A stretch of 64,000 bases of DNA from Fragilariopsis cylindrus CCMP1102 (GCA_900095095.1 FMBT01000429.1:1-64000), one strand, 5' to 3'. Numbered from the stretch's first letter, positions 1 to 12,029 are shown. Program-made: numbers and translations. Notes: generated by a model from the sequence alone, not told the origin.

Positions 1-16
1 TCTTCCAAAAGGTTGT

Positions 17-2831
17 TTGCTGATAACAATAATACGGTGGTACTTGAAGAAGCAGTGTGCGTCTGTTACAAGTACTACAGTCAGTATGTCATCCAATAAA
101 TCATTAGCTATTCAGGATACGAATATTACTATTACTAGTAAAACGAATAAGTTGCTATTAGAAGAATTGAAACAATTGACTGCTGAAAACCGTAATTTAG
201 TTCAAGAAGAGATACATGGTGTATCATCCTGTGCTATTTCTGAAGTAGAAACAACATCAATATCATCATCAGTATCATCAGTATCATCATCAACATCAAA
301 GTTGAATTCAAAGTGTACGACTACCGGTACAGGAGAGAAGTTAGTTGTTGCTCGGCAATACAAGAAAATGGATTAAAACAATTAGATATTGAAATACACA
401 CAATCCGTGAAGAAATTTTATCGAATAATAATTCCACAACACCACATGAATCCAAAGATGGTAATACGTATAATGAAACAATATGGTCCTATCTATGTTT
501 AGAAGATAAGAATAATAAGAATACAGATACTGCTACAAGTACTGTTGATAGTCCTACAACTACAGATACTAGTAGTACAACCGCAGCAGCTTCAACAACA
601 GATGCAATAGCTACAGAAGCAACAGCAGCAGCAGCAACTACTACTACTACTAATCAAACTACTCCAACTCACGACCAACAAAAAAGTTTATATTCTTATA
701 TATATCATAAGACATTTCGTTTGAAATTTTTAAGAGCTGATATGTATGATGCACGAAAAGCAGCACATCGATACCTACGGTGCTTAGAATGTTTATTACA
801 ATATTTTGGTTCGTATGCCTTTCAACGTCCATTATTATATAATGATTTATGTAACAAATCACAGGATGCCATCAAGATGGGATATGTGCAAGTATTACCC
901 TCTCGTGATCGTGCTGGACGTCTCGTGGTGTTTGTACAAGATGCTATGAATCAAACACGGGACATAATATGTCATTATCTTAAAAGTATTTACCTATATC
1001 TTCTTAGTAGTATCCGAAGATATCTCGACACAAAAAAAATGGTGTGATATTTATCTTTAGTACCGATGAAAAAGCCTTTAATATGGTACAAAATATAAAT
1101 GATCGGAAAGAATATGCCTTATATCGAGAGGGTAGTCCAGTACGACGGTCCTGTACCCATTTTTGTTTGCCGGAAACAAATAATATTAAAATGAAACATA
1201 TCCGATCGGTGATTATGTTAGCCATGTCCAAAGAAGAACGTGTTCGTACACGGATCCATATGGATGGTAAGTTTTTTGTAGCAAAAACCAAAACAAAAAC
1301 GGAGATAATGGCTTACACGAAACTAAACGTCCGCGAAAACAGAAACAGTAGGAAACGTCGTACTGTTTATCCGAATCTAACCCCCATTCGCTCCTTTTCT
1401 CTCTCTCTCTCTCCATCCCTCCATCCACTTCTATACAGGATTAACAACCGAAACACAATCGAAATTAATGACATTTGGTATACCTATACATGAATTACCA
1501 ATAACAAGTTCCGGTCAAATGAAAAAGAAACATCATTTACAATGGATAAAGCACGAAAAATTATTGATAAGTCACGTATGAAATGTTTAGAATTATGTTA
1601 TAGTAAAAAAACGAAACAATATGAACAACGTCAGGTAGTTGCATCAATATTACTGGAACGTCAAGCGGCTGCTACATATTACTGGAACAACAACAGCAAC
1701 TACAACTAAATCAACAATTTAATGCTGCTTTCAACAACAATTTTCATCATGAGCATACTAATTATTATCACCAAGCTGCTGTTGCTGCTGCTGCTGCTAA
1801 TCAACAACAACAACAACTTCAAGCTGCTGCTAATCAACACCAACAACTACAAGTGCAACAACTAGTTCAGCGTTATTCTAATGGAGGAGGATCGTCGCCC
1901 ACGTCCACCATCAATGGTAGTCATGATCCTAATGATCCTAATGGTTCTGGTCATGCTCATGATCATATATGTGATTCTGAATCATTGTGTTGTACGTATC
2001 CAACATATGATGAATATTTAAGTGAATTAGATATTGAACCAATCATGCATCCAATGATTAATGATGTTTTATTTAGTAAAGGTGGAAAGAATGTCACACA
2101 TTATGGTAACATTGAATTTAGTGATTTAATGAAACGTAGTTTATTACAATATGTTGCAATAGGTAGTGGTGGTGTACCAGGTGGTGGTGGTGGTGATTGT
2201 GGTGTACAACAGGCAGCTACTACTCGTATTACTATGACTCCTGCTATACATCATCAGGATCGTGCACAACGTAAGGCAATCCGACAAGCAATTGTGGATG
2301 AGATACAATCAAGAGGTGGACGATTTTTAACTACCAATAAATGTTCTGTGAAAGCAACAGGATGTTGGATTGAAATTGATCCAGGTCCAGACTTACATGA
2401 TCGTATTGCAACATCATTATATGATCATAAAAGACGATTAGCTGTTAAATTAAAAATTAAAACAAGTAATTGCTTTAGTATTGGTAGTGGAAGGGGTGGT
2501 ACCGGTGGTGGTGCCGGTGCTGTTAGTACAACATCAACAGCACCGACGGCTACGTATACTACTATTACCGCAGGACATGAAGGAATAATAGCACCAACAG
2601 CCCATGCTGATACTCATGGCTGCTAAACATTCTCCAACTAGTAGTAAACGACGCAAACTCAATAATGATTATAACCATGATGATGATGACGATAATGCTG
2701 ATGAACTTCAATCTATTCTGGTCGATGTTCGTTCATCATCATTATCATCGGCATCATTAGCATCATTAGTGTCATCGGCATCATCGGAATTGGCATCATC
2801 GGAATTGGGCATTCCTAATCATTGTTTTTGA
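17..2831 (+). CDS. CRAL-TRIO-like protein fused to a DUF6824-type domain (frame interrupted)
   Basis: I recognise this as a diatom protein type in which a Sec14/CRAL-TRIO-like lipid-binding part is followed by the diatom-expanded DUF6824 domain. The first part runs about 690-1500, with RLKFLRADMYDARKAAHR, VLPSRDRAGRLVVF and FGIPIHELPITSSGQ. A Gln/Ala/His-rich linker (1690-1870) leads to the DUF6824-like part (about 2050-2440) with NDVLF, the GN after it, GGRFLTTNK and WIEIDPGP. A GT-AG intron fits at 1267-1438 (GTAAGT donor, pyrimidine-rich acceptor). The reading frame changes by one base near 345-375, 1032-1040 (run of eight A), 1540-1550 and 1660-1680, each time between stretches that match the family. 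The end is either 2626 or, after one more change, 2831, which adds an SSKRRKL basic patch that could be nuclear. The start is uncertain: ATG at 17, ATG at 86, or upstream of the window. Function is unknown; lipid binding plus nuclear action is inference. Confidence 0.7.
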
Positions 2832-3120
2832 TAATAATGGTCAAGCGGTAAGTGGTGATGGCATTGGACGAAGGAATGAATGATCAACAGGAACTATAAC
2901 GATGGTCGACGACGACGTCGACGTTATCAATCAATTTAAGATAACAAACGAGAACAATCACAAAAATAAATTTTATATTCTATTTCCTAATAAGGAAAAT
3001 TTTTGGAATGAACTGAATACACACATATTTTATACATATCATATAACATTTTATACGCACATACATATTAATAATACCTCAAATTTTAAACAAGCAACAG
3101 AAGACAAAAACACCAGTAAT

Positions 3121-3144
3121 ACACACACACACACACACACACAC
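3121..3144. repeat. (AC)n microsatellite
   Basis: About twelve uninterrupted AC units, just downstream of the CRAL-TRIO/DUF6824 gene. Confidence 0.9.
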
Positions 3145-3707
3145 GATTTTTAAATTAAAGAAAAGAATTCAAATAAAACTAACTAATTAACAATAACACA
3201 CACCATCACACGCAACGGCGGCGAGCACTTATTACGAACTTACATACACACATCAGACGAATAAAGAAATAACAATAACAACATTTACTTTCTATCACTG
3301 AACTGTATGACTTCTAGACTAGACTAGTATATTCTTATGTCCTGTTATATACTACTCATGTTTCTCTATCACTATAGCTACTTGTGTACATAGATACCGG
3401 TTTACTCAGTATTAGCAGTAAGTATCCAAAACGCTGCATTATGGTACTCAGTATAATACGTGATACGACGGAAGGATTACGATCAGAGTCATTTGAAGCT
3501 TGTATGTGTGTATTTTATTATTTGATCTAAATATTTGGAATTGAAAGTGAATAATTGTGTGTGATCAATGTTTCTTCGTTCTTCTCTTTATTCGAAATGC
3601 TGCACATAGAATACAGTATTTCGGTAAGACAGAAGAAAAAAATGAATGAACTAATTAATTAATTAATGTGATGTGCATGGAAGAATGAATGAATCTATTT
3701 CTTTTAT

Positions 3708-3851
3708 AAAATGAGCACGCGCATTTATGTAGAATCAATCAATCACACATAGTAGCACGGTAGGCAGACAAACCTGAAATGAGCGCGCGCATTTTATGCA
3801 GAATGAATGAATCAATCAATCAATCGCACATGGTAGTAGGCACGTAAACCT
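3708..3851. repeat. Tandem duplication of a ~70-bp unit
   Basis: Two adjacent units (about 3708-3775 and 3776-3851) share the order ATGAGC, a CGCGC core, ATTTATG-type text, an AATC run, CACAT-GTAG and AAACCT. They differ by substitutions and by expansion of the AATC/AATG run. Confidence 0.7.
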
Positions 3852-4322
3852 TACAATTGAAAAACGCACTGTTGATACGCAAGTCAGTATCGTACTACGG
3901 TAACTTTAGTACGTATCATTCGACTCACTCGACTCATACAAGACAATATCCAACTCCAGGGGTAATAACACGTGCTGTATTATTTTGTAGGAACCCAAAC
4001 GCTTGTTTTAAAAAGCGTGAAACTGCGAGAGCTCGTCAAAAAAGTATCCTTTGACATTAGATGGTACATTAAAAAAAGACGGAATGTAAAAAATTCACAT
4101 CACAAATTCATTTTACCCCATCTCCTATGCAGGAATCCACTCTTATTTAGAAAACCCGTAACGTAGTCTACCTATTACGAAAGTACAGAACGGAGGTTGC
4201 TTCTTATTCTTAATCTCCACGACTAAACGATGATTATCTCCTCCTTGCGATGAACAGCGTGTTTCTTCTCTTCTTGCCCCATTATAATTTTTTTAACAGA
4301 ATAGAACCATTACGATAATAGT

Positions 4323-5723
4323 ATGTACTGTTCCAGCTGGATCGCTGCTGCAACGACCATTGCTCTGGCATTGTGCTTGCAGACAACCATGGCAACGGAT
4401 TGGTACGACGATACCAAACGCATGACGTGCATGCGAGCAAGGAATGCCTACTTTGTAGACGACCACGCCATTGGGGAATCGATTAGCATGTCTATAGTAA
4501 AGCACATGAAGACTGAGTTTCTGACCAAGACCAATGCAATCATTGTGACCCGACAGAGTTATCCGGGTGGTGAATTTTTGGACAATTATCAACAAGCTTG
4601 TGAATCTGCCGGCGGATTATGGAGTGTCTTTTCGGGAACTTTTGATTGTGAAAGTCAAAAGGAAGACGTTCGTATTGTCAACACAACCGTCATTCACGTC
4701 AATACTGCCACCTGTTTCCCACCGGGTGAGGAGTGTAGCGACTATGCTACGCTAGCCGATGGAGGAATGCAATGGAATATGGATATGCAAGCCGTCTTTC
4801 AAAATAAATGTACGGGGCGAGAAGGTGCCATTGACGTTCCGTTGTCGGCCATTCATACCACCATGCCAGAAGGAGAACCCAATTTTGTTGATTTAAGTGC
4901 GGCATTCAATGGTCAACAACAAAGCAATTGCATGGACGCCTTTCGAGCGACCATCAGTCTCGACAGTTCAGAGGACTTGACCGATGCCGCCTTGCATCAC
5001 AATTTGGGCCAGATGCAAATGGATATTATTCAAAGTACTCCTACTGTACTCACCAATTACGAATGGTATCCGGGTGCGGAGGATGCAGGTGTCATCAATT
5101 ATAAGAAATTGTGCGACGAATCGGGCGGTCGATTCGTGACTTTTAGTGGAGTTTTGGATTGTCTAGGCATCAGTGATCGCAACCAGGGTGATAAAACGAC
5201 CACGGTCTACGACCAAGCGGCCACTTGTTTTCCAGCGGCCGACGCCTGTAAGGAATATACACTCTCGCAATGGAAGGTAGACACACAGATGAAATACACG
5301 TCCTGTACCGTGCGAGGCGACGATAGTAGCAGGGTACCGTCGTCTGCTGCTGCTGCTGTTGATTTGCCGCCTACAAGTGACGCAACAACACCATCTCCTC
5401 CTCCTACTACTACCAATACGGACGGGATCGTTACATCTACTACAGCGACTGCTTCAGAGACTACTGACAACAACTCGACGAATTTTGCCCAACTACTTTT
5501 CGGAATATTTATGACTTTGGTGGTTGTTACCGTCGTGGCAATGACATTGGCACTACTACTTGTGCTCCATCAGAAGAAGAAACAGCAAAACCAGATGGAA
5601 TGCGAGCTCAGTAAGCAGGCCACCACCCACTTTCAACAACACGCTGTAGATGATGATGGTGACGTCGATGATGCCTTCGTCGGTCAAGTGGAGGATGGTC
5701 AAGCAACAAAAGAATTGGTCTGA
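4323..5723 (+). CDS. Type I membrane protein with two Cys-containing repeats
   Basis: Single-exon, 466 residues. An N-terminal hydrophobic stretch (residues 5-24, IAAATTIALALCLQTTMA) is a signal peptide. Two homologous ectodomain repeats follow. The first (about 80-175) has YPGGEFLDNYQQACESAGG, FSGTFDC and TATCFPPGEEC. The second (about 240-330) has YPGAEDAGVINYKKLCDESG, FSGVLDC and ATCFPAADAC. Next come a Thr/Ser/Pro-rich stalk (about 335-385), one transmembrane helix (about 388-412, IFMTLVVVTVVAMTLALLLV), a KKK stop-transfer patch and an acidic tail. I do not recognise the domain; conserved Cys pairs suggest disulfide-bonded extracellular modules. The gene is noticeably richer in G and C than its neighbours. 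Likely a cell-surface protein; ligand unknown. Confidence 0.85.
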   Translation: MYCSSWIAAATTIALALCLQTTMATDWYDDTKRMTCMRARNAYFVDDHAIGESISMSIVKHMKTEFLTKTNAIIVTRQSYPGGEFLDNYQQACESAGGLWSVFSGTFDCESQKEDVRIVNTTVIHVNTATCFPPGEECSDYATLADGGMQWNMDMQAVFQNKCTGREGAIDVPLSAIHTTMPEGEPNFVDLSAAFNGQQQSNCMDAFRATISLDSSEDLTDAALHHNLGQMQMDIIQSTPTVLTNYEWYPGAEDAGVINYKKLCDESGGRFVTFSGVLDCLGISDRNQGDKTTTVYDQAATCFPAADACKEYTLSQWKVDTQMKYTSCTVRGDDSSRVPSSAAAAVDLPPTSDATTPSPPPTTTNTDGIVTSTTATASETTDNNSTNFAQLLFGIFMTLVVVTVVAMTLALLLVLHQKKKQQNQMECELSKQATTHFQQHAVDDDGDVDDAFVGQVEDGQATKELV

Positions 5724-7079
5724 GTTGCTGCCTTCCCGCGGATTAAAAAAACTACAGACCTTACTAGTAGATACTACTTACTTTGTGTGTACCTACGTAT
5801 AGTACTCTCTAGAAGCAGTATTATACAGTACAGTACAGTAGCTCCTTATTAGGTGCTGTCACCATCTATATGCTAGCTAGCTATTTGGCTACTGGTACAG
5901 ACGGGTTGTCGTTCGTGTGCTGCTAGACTTCATCGTAGCTATACTGTAGTAGAGTAGAGAAATTCACCTTACTTCACAGTGAGAAAAGGAGATGGCTTAC
6001 TGTACATACTCGTAACTTATTGGGTTGTTTGACACTACTAAGAACTACTGATAGAGTATTCACTTGAGGACTAGTGTGTTGTTGTTCCACCCTGAAGTTC
6101 CCCCTCCCCCCTGTCCTAAACTAGATTGAAGTTAGTTAATAGGTTATATTATATTGTGAGCATGTATGTTACTACATGTTATTCTATTGAACTAGAGTAT
6201 GCAATCAGCTCGGATCGCTGATTCCCTTGACACGATTACATAGACGTTGGAACGTCTAGCGCGCCAGGTGAAGTGCTCGCTATTCGCTCGCCGGTCATAG
6301 TCACTAATGACGGAAGGACCGTTTGCTACACCCCCTCTTATCTCTCTCTCTCTTTTTTGCTTTGACGGCAAATTGAATAGATTAGTTTCTTTTTAATTTT
6401 AATTCTTCGCCGAAACACGTTTGGTACAAGACTGGAAAGTAAGTTAGCAGCTACCGTACTCCTTCCTCCGTGCAACGGTTGTTGACCGTGTGCTATTGGT
6501 TGAAAATTTAGCGCGTGTATTAACACGTTCAACGGTCAATCTTGATTTTTTTAAGGTGCATTTCACACCTGCTAATTTAGTCTATCAGGGGGTTGCCTAT
6601 TTCAGCAGGAAATATGCAAGGGTAAAACTTTAGGATGTTGATATATGAAATCTATGTTGAATAATAGTTTAGATGGAACCTTCAGATTTTGAAAGATATT
6701 CTTTATTGATAGAGTTGCACACAGTTGAATGATGTATAGTTTTAAATTAAATTTACTAGTATTTGCTAGTTATTTTTTGGGCATTATTTAGTTTTTACAA
6801 TGATAGCGTGCTTTAGTGCGTTTTAATTTTCAAGCGATAGCGCGAAAGTCAACAAGCGTTGCACGGAGGAAGTACGCTGGTAATATGCATTAAGAAGTTC
6901 TTGAACAAAAGTAATTAATTGTCAGACGACGACAAAGAATGACAAGAAACCAAATAAGGGAGAGATAAGAGATAGAGGTCAGAAAGAGGTCAGAGAATAT
7001 AAAGGAAAGAGAGTGAAAAGTTATTATCCGCGACGGGGGAACAACCACCACCGACGATAATATATACTGTAGAAAAAGC
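5724..7079. other. Intergenic region carrying a MITE-like element
   Basis: No convincing gene. The region holds a 418-bp element with terminal inverted repeats (6457-6874, listed separately). The rest is AT-rich unique sequence with short CT runs. Confidence 0.6.
6457..6874. mobile_element. MITE-like element, terminal inverted repeats ~55 bp
   Basis: The left end (TACTCCTTCCTCCGTGCAAC) is repeated inverted at the right end (GTTGCACGGAGGAAGTA), and the match continues inward through TTGTTGAC, a CTAT block and TTGAAAAT. The interior is AT-rich and noncoding. The outermost bases (TACTTCCTCC type) match those of the element in the PTAR1-like intron at 8133-8318. No clear target-site duplication was seen. 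Probably non-autonomous and mobilised by a transposase encoded elsewhere. Confidence 0.65.
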
Positions 7080-9757
7080 ATGACGACGGAGGAGGACGAA
7101 GCTAATAATATAAAAGACGACAGTACTAATAATACTAATAATGATGCAGCTGATAATGACGATGAAGAACATCAACATCAGAATGAGCAGAATGAGCAAC
7201 AGTCAGTGTTATTTGAATCATTACTAATAAAACGAATTGTGAAATTTTTAAATTATAAACCATCTGATTTTGCTATAACACTTTTACCACCACCATCATC
7301 GCAATCATCCTCGCAATCACAATCATTGCCATTAGTATCCTGTGATGAAACGATTAATGATGATGAAGAAGATGATGATAATAATGATTCATTACTTTTA
7401 TCATTAACACCTGAATATCGAATCTTATTAGAAACATCTATTATGTTGATCCGAGAGGAGGAGGAGGACGAAGAGGAGGAGGAGGACGTCGTCAACGAAA
7501 ATGATAATGATAATGATAATGATGATACCCCAAAAGCAACTACTACTACTACTACTACTACTACAGCTACTACAGCTAAATATCATCTTGGATTAGAAGC
7601 ACAAAATTTACCTGTAATTGCGAAAACAATTCGTAAAGTTTATCATACAACAAAAATGAAAATGAAAAAAGCACAAGCCATGAAACTTCAAGAAGACAAC
7701 AATAACAACAACAATGAAAATAAAGACGTAGAAGTAGAAGAAGAAGAAACAGAAACAAAGACGACTACTTTGAATTTATTATTATTTAATATAACATCCT
7801 GTTTATTATTAATTCAACCAGATCATTCGACAGTATGGTCGGATCGACGTCGATGTTTATTATTTCAAATACAAAGAATGAAAACAGAAACGCAACAGCA
7901 AACTATTCCGGAACAAGAAGAAAAGAAAGAAAATGAAATATTGTTAATGATATGGTACAATGAATTAGATTATTTAGATTTGTTAATGACACAACATTCA
8001 AAAGCGTACGTATCTATTTGTGTTTGTGTTTGTATTTCCTTCGTCGTCGTCGTCGATCGTCGTCGTTTTGTCCGCTAGTATACTTCAGTAGCAGAGATTG
8101 CAGGATCTGTATCTCGTGTAAATTAGCATTCGTACTTCCTCCAGCGAGCGCTAATTTACTGCAGAGTTTTGCGCGTTAAATTTCAAGCGACAAAAAGAAT
8201 TAAAATAAATTAATTAAAATTGAAAGCATTCACTTCAATTCACTCAATCTCCGTGCTTTGTCGCGTGAAATTTAACCTGAAAAACTCATAAGTAAACTAG
8301 CGCTCGCTGGAGGAAGTATTCGTATATTGTCGCTCACTTTCTCTCTCACTCTCTTTGCTTATACTCAAATACAATAATATATTCAAAAAAGACCTTCTTC
8401 TTGGGCACACAGAAAATATGTACTACGTCAACTACTATCTTTACATACAAATAAACACCACCACCAACAAGAAGTTCAATCATTAGATGGAAATAATATG
8501 ACATCTATACAAGATTTAGTAATGAAAGAAGTTAATGGTATATGTAGTCGTATTGCAGAACAGTATCCAAAAAACTATTATGCATGGACGCATCGGATAT
8601 ATGTTGTATCAAAATTATTGTTATCAACAATGTTTATCAAAAATAATACTAACAATAATACTGATATTATTGTCCGTAATATTAATAACATATCCAATTT
8701 TTTAGAAACAGAATTAAAAGAGAAGATGTATAATGAATGGTTACCTAAACATCCAACAGATCATTCTGCTATACATTATACATGTCAAATATTAGATCAC
8801 ATGTTTGATATTTTAAACCAAAAAGAAGAATACTACGTCCGAGTATATTTAATGGAAATGTATGATATTGATGACTCCTACGAACAACTTCATCATCAAC
8901 AACAAATAAAAAATATACACGCGGAAGTAGTAAAGAAGAAATACGAACTATCAAGTTTAGCATTGAAACAAGTTCAGATATTGTTATCAAAGTATTGTCA
9001 ATCATCAAATTCAGATCCAAATTGTAATTGTAATGAAAGTTTATGGATATTACGTCGTATGACTTGTCAAATAATATGGAAACATTCATCATCATCATCA
9101 TCGTATGTTGTCATCAAACACCACGCGATGATGATGATGATGAGACAATTGGTTCGAAATGATATAAAATCTGTTATAGATTCATTGAATATCATTCCTA
9201 CTAGAATATCATCCTCATTATCAGATAAAGAAGAAGAAGAAGAAGAAGACTCATCGTTATCATTATCGTTATCGCAACTAGTTGATGCTGGTAGTGCTAA
9301 TGGTGATGCTAATGGTGATGATGAAAAAATTGAGGCGATTAGTTATAAAAATAACATTCACTCTTGGACATTTTTAGCCTGGTGCATAGTAAACATAACA
9401 AATATTGATATTGATGTTGATGATAACAATGACAATAGCAATAGCAACGACAATGAAAAAACAAAAACAAAAAGACCACCATCATCATCATCATCGTTTT
9501 CGTTGTCGTCGTTCAGCAGCACTACTACTACTACTAGTACTTTATTCACTCACGACCTACGAGAAACTGTTATGCGTCGTCTACAAGGAGCAGAAGCGAC
9601 AGCAACAACAACAACTGCCACAGCTGCGAATTATAATGGATCTACTGCTGATGCTACTGCTACGGCAGCAACGACTACTACAGCTACTAGTACAACGGTA
9701 CAGCATAATACTAGGATATGGACATCGTCCTCGTCACCAAACATATTATTAGTATAG
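7080..9757 (+). CDS. PTAR1-like protein prenyltransferase alpha-repeat protein
   Basis: Two exons, 7080-8005 and 8392-9757, joined in frame give 763 residues. Splicing joins HSKA to PSSWAHRKYVLRQLL. Protein prenyltransferase alpha-subunit repeats can be seen: PDHSTVWSDRRRCLL, SSWAHRKYVLRQLL, PKNYYAWTHRIYVVSKLL, PTDHSAIHYTCQIL and NESLWILRRMTCQIIW. Their order and the H-S-A-I-H-Y variant fit PTAR1 better than the farnesyl or Rab geranylgeranyl transferase alpha subunits. In animals PTAR1 pairs with the RabGGTase beta subunit (GGTase-III) to lipidate YKT6 and FBXL2; the same role here is inference. Long Asp/Glu/Asn/Ser/Thr runs interrupt the helical repeats, so the protein is well above the usual 400 or so residues. 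The 386-bp intron contains a MITE-like element. Confidence 0.75.
8133..8318. mobile_element. MITE-like element inside the PTAR1-like intron
   Basis: A 186-bp element with about 60-bp terminal inverted repeats: left TACTTCCTCCAGCGAGCGCT, right end its reverse complement, and the match continues through TTTACT, GTTTT, TTAAATTTC and GCGACAAA. It is flanked on both sides by TTCG (8129-8132 and 8319-8322), a plausible 4-bp target-site duplication. It sits wholly inside the intron (8006-8391), so the mRNA need not be affected. End sequence is shared with 6457-6874. Confidence 0.75.
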
Positions 9758-9990
9758 TTCATTTTTAGGATGAGAATGAGAGATAAGAGGAATAAGTTGA
9801 CAGTATTAATATTTTAGTATTATTTTAAAAATTGGTTTTGCTTTTCTATGCATTTATTTTTGCTTTTTTGTCACGTAATATGGGCTGGTTTTGTTTCTCT
9901 TTCTCTCCATCTACATTTGTCTCTCCTTTTTTTGTCCTTCTACTTTATTCGCTACTGTTGTCGTCTGCCTACCATCCTGCCATCAATTAA

Positions 9991-11177
9991 TTATGGTAAT
10001 GGTACTTCAAAATCGATATTGATCGTAGATTTACATACGTCACAGGATTGATCATCTTGTTTCATACCATTTATACCAAGACCAAAATCTTTATAACAAA
10101 CACGATTACTTAGACCTCTTGGATTTGTTACACCATATTCTGGTAATGATAAACATTTATCACCGATTTCACGTAATCTCATTTCATTACATTGATCTTC
10201 TGTAATCGAAAAATATTTTGAATTAGTACTACCTTGTGTAGAACAAATTTTACTATCCGATATACCAGGGCAGACATATATGTCATTACCACATTTCCAA
10301 CTTTGTTCTGATTCATAATCATCTACTTGACACAAACACGCTTCCATAGCACCACCAGTATTAACAACAAAATCTTCATCGATTATATCGTTGTTAGGAT
10401 CTTGAATTGGAACTTCAAAGTTGACATCAATTGTAGATGGACATGATTCACATGATTCATCATCTTGTTTCATACCAAATAAACCAAGACCACCATTTGT
10501 GTAACAAACTCGACTACTTATAGTCTTTGCTTCATCATCATTTCTATCAATCCCATAATATTCAGGTAAATTAATACATCGTTGTCCAATTTCAAGCGAT
10601 CGCATTGTATTACATTGATCTTCTGTAATAGAATAATACTTCATTGGTAACTTACTTCCTTCTGCCTGTGTGGAACAAATTTTATCATCCGCCACGCCGG
10701 GACAAAGATAAATTTCATCATCACCACATTTCCATGATTGTTCCCATTCATAGTCATTTGCTTCACAAAAACATGCTTCCATAGCATCACCATTATCGAT
10801 GGTGGGACTTTCGCTCGGAGGTTTGTCGTCCGAACAAATAGGAACTGTGTATCGACATTTTAAAAGAAAGGACGAAAGAAAAGAAATAAACGTGAGAGAT
10901 GCGTATATAAAAACGAAATCAATGTGTATGTCGACCCTAGCTAGTGAAGCCAAGTAAGTAAGTAATTTATTTATCTTCAAATCAACTTACGACATTCACC
11001 CGTCAAACGACGTGAGTTATACACAACGAATCGTCGTTCTCTTGAAATTCTATCATGGATCGTTTCTGACGATGTCAATGTCGATGATGACGAATTCGTC
11101 GCCGCCGCCGCCTTGATTGTTGATAACACCAGTAGTACAATGATTGTATATACTATCGATAGCATTGTGCTTGACAT
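9991..11177 (-). CDS. Secreted protein with two Cys-rich tandem repeats
   Basis: Two exons on the minus strand, 11177-10991 and 10844-9991 (GTAAGT donor, ACACAG acceptor), give 346 residues. The N-terminus (MLSIVYTIIVLLVLSTIKAAA) is a signal peptide, probably cut before residue 30. Two repeats of about 120 residues follow, each with A-M-E-A-C-x-C, E-Q-S-W-K-C-G, Y-x-C-P-G, K-I-C-S-T-Q, S-I-T-E-D-Q-C-N-x-M-R, LPEY, S-x-R-V-C-Y, G-M-K-Q-D-D-x-S-C and a closing N/D-F-E-V-P. There is no transmembrane helix after the signal peptide. The domain is unknown to me and not obviously related to the repeats at 4323-5723. Role: soluble or wall-bound extracellular protein (inference). It converges with the PTAR1-like gene. 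Confidence 0.8.
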
Positions 11178-11731
11178 TTTTTACTTTAAATACGTTTTGT
11201 TTTTGTTTACGGAATACTATTACTGATTTTTTATGATATATATTAAAACAAGGAAATTATCGGTAGTTGATTTTTTTAAATCTTATTTTGCATGCTTAAT
11301 TTTTGCCAATTGTGAGTTGGATGACACCACGATACGATCAGTCATTTCAGATAAGTGTATATACCATAAATAAATAACCCGGCAAATTTAGAGGCATATA
11401 TAGAGCAGTCAAAATCGTTCAGGGCTGTCCTGTATCCGTGTGTCTTCTTGTTTAATTTTGATAAGCCTCTTTCTTTCAAAATCATTGATATGCCGAAGAT
11501 CGCATTCGATTTTGCATTACCACACTCTAAGATTTAAAGTTGTGACCGATCACAAAGCAAGACAACACTGACAACATATCCATATTATTTAAAACCAAAT
11601 AAAGAATGACATTTAACCCTAACTTATTCTTCATTATTGCCAGTCGAATTACTAGGTGCATTGAAAAAGCGAACCTGGTACAAAGAAAAACTGGAAAATT
11701 ACAGTAATATCAATCAATGTAAAAACAGAGA

Positions 11732-12029
11732 CAAGCAAGACACAAATAAATGCATGCAGTATAGTATAGTATCTGATGGGTCTTAGTTGATCTTGATTGA
11801 AATGGAGGGACACGAGATGTATGTTGTTCGATATAATAAAATAAAATACTGTACTATACCATACTATACTATACTATAATGACCTTCAGTGAACAAAAAA
11901 TCATCTTAGAAATGCTCTACCGTGTGTTACCTTTTTCTAGCGAATGCAAGCAAGATACAAGTAAATGCATGCAGTATAATATAGTATCTGATGGGTCTTA
12001 TTTGATCTTGATTTGAAATGACGAGATGA
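11732..12029. repeat. Pair of ~85-bp direct repeats
   Basis: Copies at about 11732-11819 and 11948-12029 share CAAGCAAGA, AAATGCATGCAGTATA, TATAGTATCTGATGGGTCTT, TTGATCTTGATT and ACGAGATG, with scattered differences. The spacing is 216 bp. Confidence 0.75.

Larger units (their letters stand above)
2832..4322. other. Intergenic region with simple repeats
   Basis: No open frame here looks coding. The stretch holds an AC dinucleotide run, AATC/AATG runs and a tandem duplication near 3.7-3.85 kb, listed separately. The short open frames at 3857-4166 have no recognisable family and composition unlike neighbouring genes. Confidence 0.6.
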
